From: Lamellibrachia columna
Lineage: Eukaryota; Annelida; Polychaeta; Sabellida; Siboglinidae
Direction: 5' to 3'
DNA: 64,000 nt
Assembly (NCBI GenBank): GCA_963662155.1
Contig: OY759266.1
Coordinates: forward strand, 11,552,835-11,616,834
The stretch's first letter is position 1; each line of letters opens with the position of its first letter. The notes below the pieces were generated by a model that saw only the letters and a list, made by a program, of their open reading frames with translations, was not told the origin of the DNA and made no database searches. A program made the translations under genes and the position numbers. Shown here in pieces: positions 47,514 through 61,000 of the stretch.

Positions 47514-47884
47514 GTAGTCAGTGAGTAGTTCCTAGAACTGTCTGGGTGCCTAACACCAGTACATTGTCTAAAATGCAGCTCTCCTACAAAGAATGCACAT
47601 TAAAAACACCTCAGTGGAAGACACTTTCAGATACCTTAACTACCCCACAGGCAGTCTGAAACCCCGTGGTCACCCCACAGGTAGGACATCTCAGGCATTC
47701 TTCTAACTACCCCACTGGAAGGCAATCGAGACACCATAGCTGTTCCACAAAAAGGCTTCTCTGACTTCCTAACCTGTAACCTCCCCACTAGAAGGTAGTA
47801 TTACACAAACAGTTGATAACCTATCACCATCAGCATTAGAAATATAAGATTTATCAAGAATGCCCTCCGGGCATGTTGTGACTA

Positions 47885-48532
47885 CCTCCATGGCTGTGAT
47901 AGCTGGTCTAGAGCTCCCTGTAATGGCTGGTCTCCTGTGATAATTGGTCTCCCTATCATAGCTGGTCTTTCTGTCATAGCCGGTCTCCCTGTCATAGCCA
48001 GCCTTCCTGTGATATAGTCATAGCCAATCTCCTGTTATAGCTGGTCTCCCTGTAATAGTCGGTCTCCTTGTCATATCTGGTCTCCCTGCCATAGCTGGTC
48101 TCCCTGTCATAGCCGGTCTCTCTGTCATAGCCGGTCTTACTGTCATAACTAATTTACTGTCATAACTGGTTTCCATGCAATAGTCAGTCTCCCTGTCATA
48201 GCCGATCTCCCTGTCATAGCCGATCTCCGGTCATAGCTGGTCTTCCTGTCATAGCCGATCTCCTGTCATAGCTGGTCTCCCTGTCGTAGCTTGTCTCCCT
48301 GTCATTGCTGGTCTCCCTGTCACAGCTGGTCTCCCTGTCATAACCGATCTCCTGTCATAGCTGGTCTCCCTGTCCCTGTCACAGCTGGTCTCCCTCTCAT
48401 TACTGGTCTCCCTGTCACAGCTGGTCTCCCTGTCATAGCTGGTCTCCCTGTCACAGCTGATCTCCCTGTCACAGCTGGTCTCCCTGTCATAGCTGGTCTC
48501 CCTGTCATAGCCGGTCTCCCTGTCATAACTTG
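47885..48532. repeat. 18-bp minisatellite, about 35 copies
   Basis: The unit is CTGGTCTCCCTGTCATAG with many variants. Since 18 is a multiple of three, long repeat frames (for example AGLPVIAGLPV on plus) appear; no start or splice context supports a protein. Confidence 0.95.
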
Positions 48533-48769
48533 TTATTACATGTAAATCTAGCAGTCTCTTATGCTAAATCAGGCGTTAACTGGAGAAGACAGGTTGAAGA
48601 GAAACTATCTGTCATCAGCTTTGGAAGTGATCCTCCATGTGGTGATACCACCCATCTTAGGTATTCAGTTAGGTCATGCTCTTATCTTTTTACTGCCAAT
48701 AAAACAAGCAGACCTGACAGAAACCCCACAGAAGCTCTTATGTTTTTTATTGTCAATAAAACAAGCTGA

Positions 48770-51580
48770 CTAAAACTTCCCACAGTAGGGAAGCTGCAAA
48801 GCATGTTTTGTTAATAATTCCTTATATCATCTTAGCAAATTATTTTATGAATCACTAATTGCATTTTCACCCCCTCCCCTCCCTTCCCCTCCCCTCCCCT
48901 CCCTCTAACTGTCATGTTTAGTCGCTCTTTCATGCGCTCTCTTTCTCTGTCTATCTCTCTCGCTTGTTCTCTCTCTCACGCTCTCTTTCTTTCAATGGTT
49001 TACATTTACTTTGTTAAAATGATAACATTTTTAAAGCTTTTCAGACCACAGAAACTCAGCATGTATTTTTGGGCCTTACTTTGGTTGACAATTCATTGTC
49101 ACTGGTAGTCAATACTTGATCAACCCCTGGATCATCCATATTCATGGCCCCTGGTTAGATGTATTTGTTGTTGACATACAGGTCAATATGTTATATATTA
49201 TGTACACACCAGGCTCAACATAATGTGATTTGACTGGCTGTTATTCCTTGTTACTACAGGTATTTCACATGTTAGTGAAGTGTCAGTGTTATTGGGCTGT
49301 GTACTTCTGCTCAGACCAGCAGGTCTGGTCTCTTAGACAGACCACCTGCTGTGGTATGTGGCCTGATACATACTGTGTTGACCACAGTTTACATTGGTTA
49401 GTAAACTCTACTGACCTTGGTCAGTGAATGGCAGACCGCCTGCCTGTGACCAATGGAAAAGCAATAACTTTCAGTGTTGTCTGTAGTAGATAATCTATAT
49501 ATTGATAATTCCGTGATTTTGTAAATAAGTTGGATAAGTAACCTGTTATTGCATTGTGGGCGTGCAGGTGTGAATGCATGCATGCGTGCGCTGGACTGGA
49601 TTCTTATTGATATAAGGTGCTAGAAAAGAGGGATTTTAATTCACAACTGAACATTGTCAAAGTATAACTATTAGAAAAAGTTTATATATCATTATTTTGT
49701 TAATGATACCATATTCTCCTGTCTAGTACTACTGGGCATCCTTACAGTTCTATTCTTCACTGGTGAAACTGCTCTCAGAATAATGCAAACCATCACAGTT
49801 CTGTTTTAGTACTTTTTACTGGTGATATCTTATCAGAACTACAGCTGAGCAGGCTATCACAGACACATGATATCTTCTCTTAACAGTTTCAAGTTCTGGG
49901 AGAGTGGCTTTTAAACACAATTCAAATATCATGGCAATCATAAATTAGGCATGTGATGTATGTATTTATATTTAGTTTGACCTCAAAGAGCATTTTTATT
50001 AAACAGTGCTAGTATCATTTGATAACCGATAAGACATTATTAAGTGCACTGTAATGCAGTTTTTAAAGATACAGAGATTTGTATAAGTGATCTCTGTGCG
50101 GTTCAACACTTATGGAGTGATTGCATGACCATATAATTGGTATTTATGTAGGCTGGAAAACCATGTGACCTCTGCTTACATGACCCACCTGTTGAGTTAT
50201 TTCACGCTGCAGATTAGTATCATTACACAGCTTAAACGGAACCATATGTGACACATCACATTAAGTTAAGTGGCACTGCATTTCTCAGTAAATCACCCAA
50301 GAGTTGAAGCATGAATGATATGGTGCTACCAAACAAAGTCTTTGGGCTACATTAGCAACATGTTTACTAGCATGTGCAAAGAGACTATTTCAGGGTAAAT
50401 TAACCTTACTCATGTGGTTTTATCATGTCTTCTAGAAGGTGTCCTTATCTACTACATGGAACAGTTTCATATAGTTGAAGAAATATCTACTGATGGGTAC
50501 TGTTATCATATTCATAACCACATAACTAAAAAGTACTGTTTTGATTCATCAATACCTAAAATATGCAACATTTTAAGGGATTTTGTTTGGTAGCTGCATC
50601 CTGGTCCTATGGAAACAAAATTATGATGGGAGTCTTACATTTTGTTTTTAAAATTACACCGTATCAACAAAGAAGATGAACATACTGGTTTTTGTCTTTG
50701 CCATTTTCGTTGATGCCAGCTTGGTACAATAAAATATATTTGATCAAATTGAGAGGTACAATTGCATTAGACACTAACTGGTCATGGTAATAATAATTTT
50801 TTTAAATTAAAATTAACTTCTTGTGTGAAAGTGCTCCTTACCAAGACTCCTGTTGCACATGTATTAAGATATTCATAATGCATTAATCAACTGTAGACAG
50901 TCAGTCATACTGTTTTCTCTGACTTTCATAAAGATGATGAATTTATGAATGTAAATGAAGACATGAGTAGGTGTTATAGATAAGGTCATGTTACCAGTAG
51001 AGCATACAATGAGACAGCAGTAATGCAGGTGAATATGTTTTATTGTGCTTCACTGCTGATGTGTGCATGTAGTCAAGTGGTCTGAGTCACCTCAATGTCA
51101 GTTTTCTTCACTGTTATGTATGGATTTGTAGTTTATCCCAAATATTGTGTGTATGTATGCTGAATCATTTGTACTTTGTCCCACTTTCTGCCCTGGTCAT
51201 CATGTTTCTTGGAACCAGACGTGCCGCACCCAAACTTCAAGTAGCATTTCCAGGAAATGCTTATTATTTCCCGGATCAAGGATGGATATGTTTGGTGTAA
51301 AAACCTGGCTCTCAACATTGGGGACTGTGTATTCCTCATGACTTGGGGATGGTCAAGTTAACATCGGTCCCGTCTCGTTAATTGGGGACAACATGCACCT
51401 ACTACCCTGGCAGTGACCACCCTTGGTGCCAACATATGAAAGTTGGCTTGGTGATAGTTCTGAAAAAGTTTGGCTAGTTGAATGAAACCTCATAACACCA
51501 TATCAAATTGTAGTAACCACAACATACAGACTAGTCAGTTAATAGAATGTTGCAGAGTGCTGGAAACAACTAGAATATAA
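48770..51580. other. Intergenic stretch: simple repeats only
   Basis: A CCCCTCCC/CTCTCTCT pyrimidine stretch at 48866-48990, otherwise nothing recognised. Confidence 0.45.
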
Positions 51581-51584
51581 ACTT

Positions 51585-51800
51585 AAGAAATAATTTTCTT
51601 TTAATCACAGCTATTGCGATTTACTAACTCAATGTTTCAGCTACTGTCAGTAGCCGTCATCAAGAACTGGGATGGCCTGCTTGCCATGCCAACTGGTGAG
51701 CAGAAGAAGAACTAGTCATCCCAGAATTCAGTTCGTGATGGAGGCTAAAAGCATTGAGAAAGTAAATCTCAATAGTTGTGATTAAAAGAACATAATTTCT
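51585..51800. mobile_element. Foldback element or hairpin MITE
   Basis: The left arm (51585-51674) and right arm (51717-51800) are imperfect inverted copies over about 85 bases, with a loop of about 40. Words such as TTCTTTTAATCACA and its complement TGTGATTAAAAGAA mark the outer ends; GAACTGGGATG / CATCCCAGAATTC the inner ends. No coding. Confidence 0.65.
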
Positions 51801-52137
51801 TCATTATTATCTATCAACTTGATGAATATTTTCACGAATAGAATATAAACTACTTTTTGCTGATATACACGAGTTGCAATCAGATGCATAGGTATTGTGC
51901 GGTATACAAGTTCAACATGCCTCGGATATAAAATACTGTGTTTGTCAATGACATGTATTACATGTATTTATGATTCAAAACATTGAAGCGAGTAGAACAA
52001 AGGATGGATCCACGTTTGTTCAGGTGGTTCCACCAGTGATGATAACAGTATCGCCACTGGCTAACGAGGACGATTCCACCCAACAAAACAATGCTTCAGT
52101 CACATCAAAGCAGCCTGTTCTTATCTGAAGAGCTCCA

Positions 52138-52455
52138 CACTGCTAAAAATAATTTTCTTATTTTAATAAAAAAAAATTAAAACAAGAAACATTTTCTAGT
52201 GAGCCACGTAAGAAAATAATTTTCGTTATTTAAGAAATTTTTCATGAAATTTTTTTTATTGGCTTAAGAAAATATTTTCTAAAATCAAGAGAAGGCTATA
52301 GAAATATTTTCTTATTTATCCAAGAAAATTGTTCTGATCTAAGAAATGTTTTTTTCTTAAATAAGAAAAGCATTTTCATAAATCAAGAAAAAAGCAAGAA
52401 AATTTTTCTTAAATTATTTTATAGGGAACCACGCAAGAAAATTTGTAAATCAATT
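52138..52455. repeat. AAGAAAATTTTCTT-rich region
   Basis: Very AT-rich DNA with about a dozen short palindrome-like words (TTAAGAAAATATTTTCTAA, AAGAAAATTTTTCTTAAA) and the word GAGCCACGTAAGAAAAT recurring as GAACCACGCAAGAAAAT 220 bases on. A decayed inverted-repeat element is possible. Confidence 0.45.
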
Positions 52456-52799
52456 TTGTTTGACTTCTTAGTTCAATAGGAATGTAGTTACTATATCTTC
52501 AATAAAATTCAGCCTTAAACTAAATATTTTATGAATTTCAACTTTCAGAATGGCGATGTTGGACAAGTCTTATGATCACCATATTTGCACTGTGCACAAT
52601 TCTTTACACACTGCAGCTGAAATATCACTGTTTCATCTAATTATCTTTTCTCCCAAATTAGCGAGTGACAAATTTATGAAACTATTACAAATTACTGCAC
52701 AACAACAAATAGCAATGGCTATACCTTATGCAATAAAAAGGGAACATGAGATAAAGTCATTATGATACAAGCGGGACATATTGGAGATGTTAACAACTA

Positions 52800-54990
52800 A
52801 AAAACTATTTGTTAGTGCAAATCTACACATGCATTTGTGAAGTTGTAGCATTTATTGTTAAGCGAATAATCTAATATGTAATGCTCAGCAATCGTTGTAC
52901 AAGACTAGAACTAGAACCATTTGTGTAAAAGTGGCTATGGTAGACGACATTACCTTGAATAGATTTTGATACCTTGGTGTCTTCATAAACTAAAAGAATA
53001 TAATAATGCATGTCTGCTCACTCAATACATGCTCAAAATTTGACTGCTTGTGAAGTAAATCTCATTTTGTGAAAGCAAAATGAATTAGATGTTATGTTGT
53101 AAGAAAGCATTTAAGGGGGCTCCACAAGTTGCTGCACTTTCACACCTGTATGTATAATTACAACACAGTTCCGTTTCAGGCAGCAAATGAGTGTTTTTAG
53201 TTAAGCTTGTCTCACATTTTCAGTTGGTTTTACTGTTTTACTACCCAGTGGACGTTCAGCCAAGTTCCTCCCGCCATAACTGGGATATTATTGATAAAAA
53301 CTACCAATTGTAGTGGCAGCTGTGTCAGGATGGTGAACAGTAGGTCATGGTTGAGTGACTCACTGGCACGCTTGACTGAACGAGTCATCCCCTTAGGTAA
53401 CTGCCACACAGACATCCATTTATCTTCCAATGCTGTGCTCATATAACCATGACTGTTAATGGGAAACTGAGTCATATGAGGACACAGACAGTGAGGGGGT
53501 AAAGGGGCATTATTTGTCTCACAACGTTAGGTTGAGTTACAATTGTTAGTGTGATTGGGTGTATTCGATTACACAGTAATCATAGCTAGAATTAATATAA
53601 AAGGTGCATCTGTAAGCATAGTTGTAACCTGTCTTGTAAATGCTGTGTTGAGTTATGAATGTAAGTGCAGTTGGTTGTATTTGATTACATTGCAATCATA
53701 ATAAAAATAATGCAAACACTGTAATCACAACCGTGTCCATTAATTGCTATAATTAACCAATGTAATATTTTAAAAATTATGTTGTAACTTTTTGACGATA
53801 TTCAGCACCCTCCTCCACCCCACACACACTAGTGTCTTGAATCAGACATACATTCTGATTAAATCATAGCAGACACTTTAGATGTGATTCAGCTGAATTT
53901 AACATATTATTTTATTGGAGGCTTTTAGCCAGGTGTTGAAGATAACAGTTCATGTCATGTATATTGTTGAGAGATTGATGAATCATAGTTTCATTCATTT
54001 TGTCTTTGATCTCCTTTTGGTATTTCACCACATGAAGAATAATATTTGGTTTTGGCACTGTCAACAAACATAACAAAGAGATCTTGAGTGCATTAAATGT
54101 AAACAAAGCAAGTCAGGAGTCATCTGGAGGGAATCTTGAAATAATTAATGAACTTTGGGTTTGAGACCGATTTGACAGTGCTCATATATTGATGGACCAT
54201 AATTGTTGCTACACATTTTAGATTTATAGGGTAACAAACACCTTTATTACCTGTATAATGGTGCATTTAATCATGTACATGTGCCTGGAATGTGTATTCT
54301 GACCTAAATTCATTGCAGGTGTCCACTTGTATATATATCTATATGATACTGTATGTTCTCTGGCGTGATGAGTCAGCCTAGCATGGAATTTACGATTCAG
54401 AAAAATACTGTATTTGGTGTCATGGCAGTGGCATGCAAGTGACAGGGTGCGCCAGCAAAGTTTTGTTGGCAAAGCCTCACTTGTTTAAGACGCCTACTTG
54501 TCCTCCGCAACTTAGTCAGGCAGGAAATTACCATCAATCAGTCTAAGGACGACAGCCTGTGACAAGGACTCCAGTGTTGGCTGAATCTGTTGTCACCACA
54601 TGCACACATGCACACACGCATACACACCCGCACACACAATGACCCCAGTGTTTGCTGAATGAATCTCTTGTCACCACACACGCACGCATTCACGCTCACT
54701 CGCATGCTCACATGCACACAACTGTCGCTATGAAATTAATACTGAATAAAAGTTATATGGTCCACTGTTGACTTGGTCCTGTGTTGTATGTTTTATTTTT
54801 AATTTGATGCTAAGCACAAAACAATTAAGATTGGTATTTTTGTTTCCTTTGGTAGCTGTCATCTTATGACTCACTTATAAAATAGAAAATACTACTAGCT
54901 ACCACATATATGCCATATATATCAAACATTTTGCACATGTTATGAACATATCAAGAAGTTTTGAATTTTAATTAATCTTAATCATTCTTT
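52800..54990. other. Intergenic stretch upstream of gene B: promoter not located
   Basis: Must contain or precede the noncoding first exon of gene B, since exon B1 starts at an acceptor. No CpG-rich stretch or TATA-like block stands out. Imperfect CACA/GCAC words lie at 54590-54725. Confidence 0.4.
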
Positions 54991-54997
54991 GTTTTAG

Positions 54998-55064
54998 GTT
55001 TCCGACTTGAAGATGGGCATCCCTTTCTACCAACTCTGTCTCTGTGGCTTCATCCTTCAAACAG
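54998..55064 (+). CDS. Gene B exon B1: 5'UTR end and signal peptide
   Basis: The acceptor GTTTTAG is followed by 15 untranslated bases and the ATG at 55013. Seventeen codons (MGIPFYQLCLCGFILQT) form a hydrophobic signal peptide; the donor GTATGT leaves phase 1. The 15-base stub before the ATG is the same length as in gene A, so both genes have a noncoding first exon that was not located. Confidence 0.85.
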
Positions 55065-58000
55065 GTATGTAACGTGACCATATGCTGCCGCCTGGTGGCA
55101 AATTATGGCACCTTGTGCAGTGCCGCCTAGTGACAAATGATGGAGTTATGATAAATATAACAGACACTGGTAGTACCACTGGTCAGCAGTGTGTCCACAG
55201 CTGTCCATTTGTTATTTGTTGCAGAAGAGTAACCAGCTGTCATATGGGCCAACATATCTGGGTCTAAGTACCCTGTCCTTGGCCTATATGTGTACTAACT
55301 TGCACTGTTTACATGTCTTCCCAAGGCCAGCCACATCCTGTGACTGAGCTGCTGTACACTTGCAAGGCTACCCAGGTTCTTCCTTTGTCTGCCTGGTGTG
55401 TTGGGTGGCTGTGTTAGCCTCCTGGTCCCATGCTGTTGTTGATGCTGTTGTTGGTCCTCTCATCTCTTGCTGTTGTTTAGAGCCCCCTGCTACTGTTGAT
55501 GCTGTTGTTGGTCTGCTCATCTCTTCCTATTGTGTAGAACCCCCTTCTGCTGTTGTTGGTCCTCTCATCTCTTCCTGTTGTGTAGAGCCCCCTGCTACTG
55601 TTGATGTTGTTGTTGGTCCTCTCACCTCTAACTGTTGTGTAGAGACCCGCTACTGTTGCTGCTGTTGTTGGTCCTCTCATCTCTTGCTGTTGGGTAGAGC
55701 CCCCTGCTACTGTTGATGCTGTTATTGGTTCTCTCACCTCTTGCTGTTGTGTAGAGCCCCCTTATACTGTTGATGCTGTTGTTGGTCCTCTCATCTCTTC
55801 CTGTTGTGTAGAGCCCCCTGCTACTGTTGATACTGTTGTTGGTCCTCTCATCTCTTCCTATTGTGTAGAGCCCCCTGCTACTGTTGATACTGTTGTTGGT
55901 CCTCTCACCTCTTGCTGTTGTGTAGAGCCCCCTTATACTGTTGATGCTGTTGTTGGTCCTCTCACCTCTTGCTGTTGAGTAGTGCCCCCTTATATTGTTG
56001 ATGCTGTTGTTGGTCCTCTCATCTCTTTCTGTTGTGTAGAGCCCCCTGCTACTGTTGATACTGTTGTTGGTCCTCTCACCTCTTCCTGTTGTGTAGAGCC
56101 CCCTGCTACTGTTGATGCTGTTGTTGGTCCTCTCACCTTTTGCTGTTGAGTAGTGCCCTCTTATATTGGTGATGCTGTTGTTGGTCCTCTCATCTCTTCC
56201 TGTTGTGTAGAGCCCCCTGATACTGTTGATGCTGTTGTTGGTCCTCTCATATCTTGCTGTTGTGTAGAGCCCCCTGCTACTGTTGATGCTGTTGTTGGTC
56301 CTCTCACCTGTTGCTGTTGAGTAGTGCCCTCTTATATTGGTGATGCTGTTGTTGGTCCTCTCATCTCTTCCTGTTGAGTAGCGCCCTCTTATATTGGTGA
56401 TGCTGTTGTTGGTCCTCTCATCTCTTCCTGTTGTGTAGAGCCCCCTGATACTGTTGATGCTGTTGTTGGTCCTCTCATCTCTTCCTGTTGTGTAGAGCCC
56501 CCTGATACTGTTGATGCTGTTGTTGGTCCTCTCATCTCTTGATGTTGTGTATAGCCCTCTGCTACTGTTACAATCATGCTGTCTCTCTCTCTGATGTGCT
56601 AGATAATATATAATCACAAACAGTTGTTAAGTGTGGACAAGAATATCATCAACCCATACTAATAATATGATAAAAAGTTATCAAGATAATTGTCATTGTG
56701 GCCATGAAACTGTCAATATATGTTTTATTTTCAAATTGTTTGCTATAAACATTACGTTATCATCATATTGATAAAGGTTTCCTAGGATTCATTTGCTTTT
56801 CTCTATCGATCAAACATGCTTTATGATTCACACATGTATCTAAACATGGCTATTAGTACCGGAAATTGAGGGATGAAAACTGTGTTGGTTAGTTCAATTA
56901 ACCTGGCTGGGGGTACAGCTACTCGTGTTACCCCAGTAGCCAGATGCAGCCAGTCATGGGGGGGGGGGGGTACACTGTAGCAAGTATTTGGATATTTTTT
57001 TTTGAGCCACAGGGGTAAACATTGCCTGTGCTCATCAGATGCTGGGTTGGCAGGTGTTTGTGCCTCTGGGAAGACTAATGGAACATTGTAGAAAATGTCT
57101 GGTGATGTGTTTCCCTTTTCTCATAAATAATGTGGTAGATAACTAACAAGTTGTTTATTGCTATCATTGTAATTACTAATGTCACTGGAAATGTTGAAAT
57201 TGATAGACTGATACTCACAGCATCATGAAATTATTTATTTGATGTCATCTTCAGCTATTGACGAATATTGATTGTTGCACTGTTATAACGAACTGTATAT
57301 CATTCTATAAACTGTATATCATTCTATAAACTGTATATCATTCTATAAACTGCACAAGCTAGTAACATTTGACACTTTTTCTTTTATTATCACCCAATAT
57401 CTGCCTGCAAGTTGATAAAACCAAAGTCTTAGCAAGACTGGTGTAGCAGTTACTATAGCAAGAACAGGTATGACCATTTATGGAGGTTGTAACTAGAATT
57501 AAATAGTTGCCTTAAATAGAATTTCTGTAAGTAGATACCTAGTAAACTAAAAGATTATTGTCAGTATCCCTGACATTAGGTGGACATTGTACTGTAAAAC
57601 CACAACAAAATACAAGCTGCAGAAATTATTTAGGAAATTTTAAAATATGTTTTTCCAATTTCCATGCATCTAGTATTTGTCCTTCTCCATATCATTCTTG
57701 AATTTTGCATAGATAATCTGTACCAATAAGTCTACATATTCAGCAAATTTCAGAATGGTAGCTTGTTAGCTTATCAAGTTAGAGGCACCTAAAAAAAAGG
57801 TAAAAATAATTGGTGCGATTTTGGGCGCTTACCCTTTGTTCACATCATAGAGCATTACAGATACAATTTTAACTTAAATGCTTAGTTCTTTTGTAGAAAT
57901 GCTCAAGTATAGCCATGTAATCATTTGTTCAAATTTAAGTATAATATTCTTAGACATAGACTTTTTCACTGCTGATTTCACATGGAATGTCCCTACATTG

Positions 58001-61000
58001 TCATGGTCTCTACATGTTTCAGGGGTGTATGCTGCCAATAACGCTCCTACATTCATCAACGACATGAATGGATTTGCTCTGAGAGAGGACACCCCTGTTG
58101 GTGAGTGGACTGTCCTTGAGTCAGTAAATATGTTGGGAGTCTATATTCTCAACACATATAGGTGAAGGTAGCACCCCACATTGTAGAATACGTTCTCAGT
58201 GAGCAAGCTTAGCATTCCAGCAACAACAGAGGTTTAGTTAATGTTGCAAAATAGGGCTGTGCCCATCTAAAATGTGAATACGAATACTTCAGGTTAAAAC
58301 CCATATACATGCAAATATGCATTAAACATTTAATTATGTTTAAAATATAAATAAGTAAAAAATTATATAATAATAAATAATTAAATAAATATAAATTGTA
58401 GATTTGTACACAACAAAGTGCTTGACAATATTTATACAATTTGCATTAATTTTCTCAAATCATTTTAAATATCTGCCTGCATATCTAAAAATAGTTACAA
58501 GTTTGATGTGCACTTCTTGAAGATTTATACACGTGTTTCAAAGTTGTTGTTATCTACATGTATGATTTGGAAATATGTATGACTTCTTCAACTACAACAT
58601 CTGGTTTAACTCAAATTCTGTATTATTAGCAGTTTATATTTGTAGTCATGAAAAATAATTAATTTTGACTTTGCTCCAGGGACGAAGGTGTACACATTGA
58701 CAGGCCGAGATGATGACGGTGACCATCTTGTCTATGGTATTGTGGCCGACATGTTCACTGTGAGAGATCCTTCTTCTGGTGAGGTCTACCTCACCAAGAA
58801 GCTTGACTACGAAGTATGTACTCGCTGTGCTGTCACATTGTTATCTCTCATGCCACTCCCAGTGCCGTCATGTTGTTATATTTCATGCCACTCCCAGTGT
58901 CATCATATCGATTGTTATTTCTCGTGCCACTCCCTCTGCTGTCATGTTATTATCTCTCTTGCCACTCCCAGTACTGTCATATTGTTATCTCTTGTGCCAT
59001 TCGCCGTGCCGCCATGTTATATCTCATGCCTCTGCGGTCATGTTGTTATCTCTTGTGCCACTCCATGTGTAATCATATTGTTATCTCTCATGCCACTCCC
59101 TGTGCTGTCACATTATATCTCATGCCACTGCCTGTGTGGTCATATTGTTATCTCTTGTGCCACTCCTTATGCTATCATATTGTAATCTCGTGCTACTCCC
59201 TGTGCCATCATATTGTTATCTATCGTGCCATTCCCTGTGTCATCATGTTGTTATCTCTCGTGCCACTCCCTGTGCTGCCATATTGTTATTTCTTGTGCCA
59301 ATCCCTGTGCTGTCATATTTTTATCTCTTGTGTCACTTATTGTGCTGTTATATTTTTATCTTGTGCCACTACCTGTGCCGTCCCTGTGCTGTTATATCTC
59401 ATGCCACTGCCTGTGTGGTCATATTGTTGTATCTCGTGCCACTCCCTGTCCTATCATATTGTTATCTCAAGCCAGTCCCTGTGACGTCATATCGTTATCT
59501 CTCTGGCCACTCCCTGTGCCATCATGTTGCAATCTCTCATGCCACTCCATGTGGCTGTCATGTTGTAATCTCTCTTGCCGCTCCCTGTGCCATCACTGTT
59601 ATCTCTTGTGCCACTCTCTGTGCTGTCATATTGTTATTTTATGCCACTCCATGTGCTGTTCCAGTCTCTCATGCAGCCGTTCAAGGTGAAGATCTGGGTT
59701 AAGGATGAAGAGTTGACTGTAAGTTGGCAAGACATCCTCTTTTAACTTTGATGGCAAGACACATCCAGTAATACCAGTGTATGGCAAATATAGTGCGGTG
59801 ACTGGACAAATGTATGTCTTGTGCATACATTTGGGGCTCATGCTGCTGTAATGTCATAAAACATCTGTTCAGGTGAAGTTCTACAAATCGATTAGAGAGG
59901 ACTAACTTCTTAAAACCTGTTATCTCCATTTTAGATTGTTTACGCCATGTTCATGTTGTATTCGAGTAAGTAGTAGGCAAAGTATTAATAGTGACATGAC
60001 TACTAAAGTTACCGTGATACGGTGTTCCTGGTGACACAACATTACAAGAGTCATTGCTGGTGACATGATATTGCTACATTCTTTGCATTTTTGGTGACAT
60101 TACATTGCTGGTGTCATGACACTGTCAGCATCACAACTATGTGAAATGATGCAGTTGATGACATGACACTGGTGATGATATGATACTATTAGTGACATGC
60201 TGCTGTTGGTGACATGACACTGGTGGTGATATGATACTACTAGTGATATGATGCTGCTGGTGACATGACGCTTGGTGATATGACACTATTGGTAACATGA
60301 CACCATTGGTGACATGACACTGTTGGTGACATGACACTATTGGTGATGTGACACCATCTGTGACATGAAACTGTCTGTGATATGACACTCTCTGTGATAT
60401 GACACTGCTAGTGACATGCTGCTGGTGACTTGACACTGCTGGTGACATGACACTTGGTGATATGACACAGTTGGTGAAATGACAGTATTGGTGACATGAC
60501 ACTGCTGGTGACATGATACTTGGTGAAAAGACACCACTGGTGACATAACACCGCCAGTGACATGACACCACCAGTCACATGACAGTTAGTGACATGGCAC
60601 CATCAGTGACACAACGTTGCTGTTGGTGACATAACACTGTCAGTGACATGACGCTGCTGGTGACAGGTTGAGAGGGAACCAGCCATCACAGTGATTGATG
60701 TCAATGATGAGCTGCCACAGTTTGATCGCACAACGTACCACACGTCTATACGAGAGGTATGTAACACTCTTGTATACTAAGAGCCCTCATATCCAATCCC
60801 AACACTGATAGCTCATATGCAGGATACACCCATTTATCATAATGGTCTTTGAGCAGATACTAAACTAAAGCAAATAATGACATTTTATTGTTGCATCTCC
60901 AAGTAGGCCAAAAGGTTTTCTTCTTGACACCTTTAGAGAAACTGTTTTTTATGTCTCTAAAATGTACTTAAGTTAAGTACTTAACTTACAGACACATCCA

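Noticed and set aside
48291..48545. Repeat protein AGLPVIAGLPV
   Set aside because: 18-bp minisatellite, no start context, no conserved frame.
55428..56578. CRISPR-like array
   Set aside because: Repeats are directly adjacent without unique spacers and the DNA is eukaryotic; it is a minisatellite.
58688..59702. Overlapping Cys-, His- and Leu-rich open frames (up to 222 codons) after exon B3
   Set aside because: The 35-bp minisatellite cycles through all three frames; the true frame leaves exon B3 at a donor and resumes at B4.
60137..60571. His/Ser-rich minus-strand frame of 144 codons
   Set aside because: Product of the 18-bp minisatellite of intron B4.
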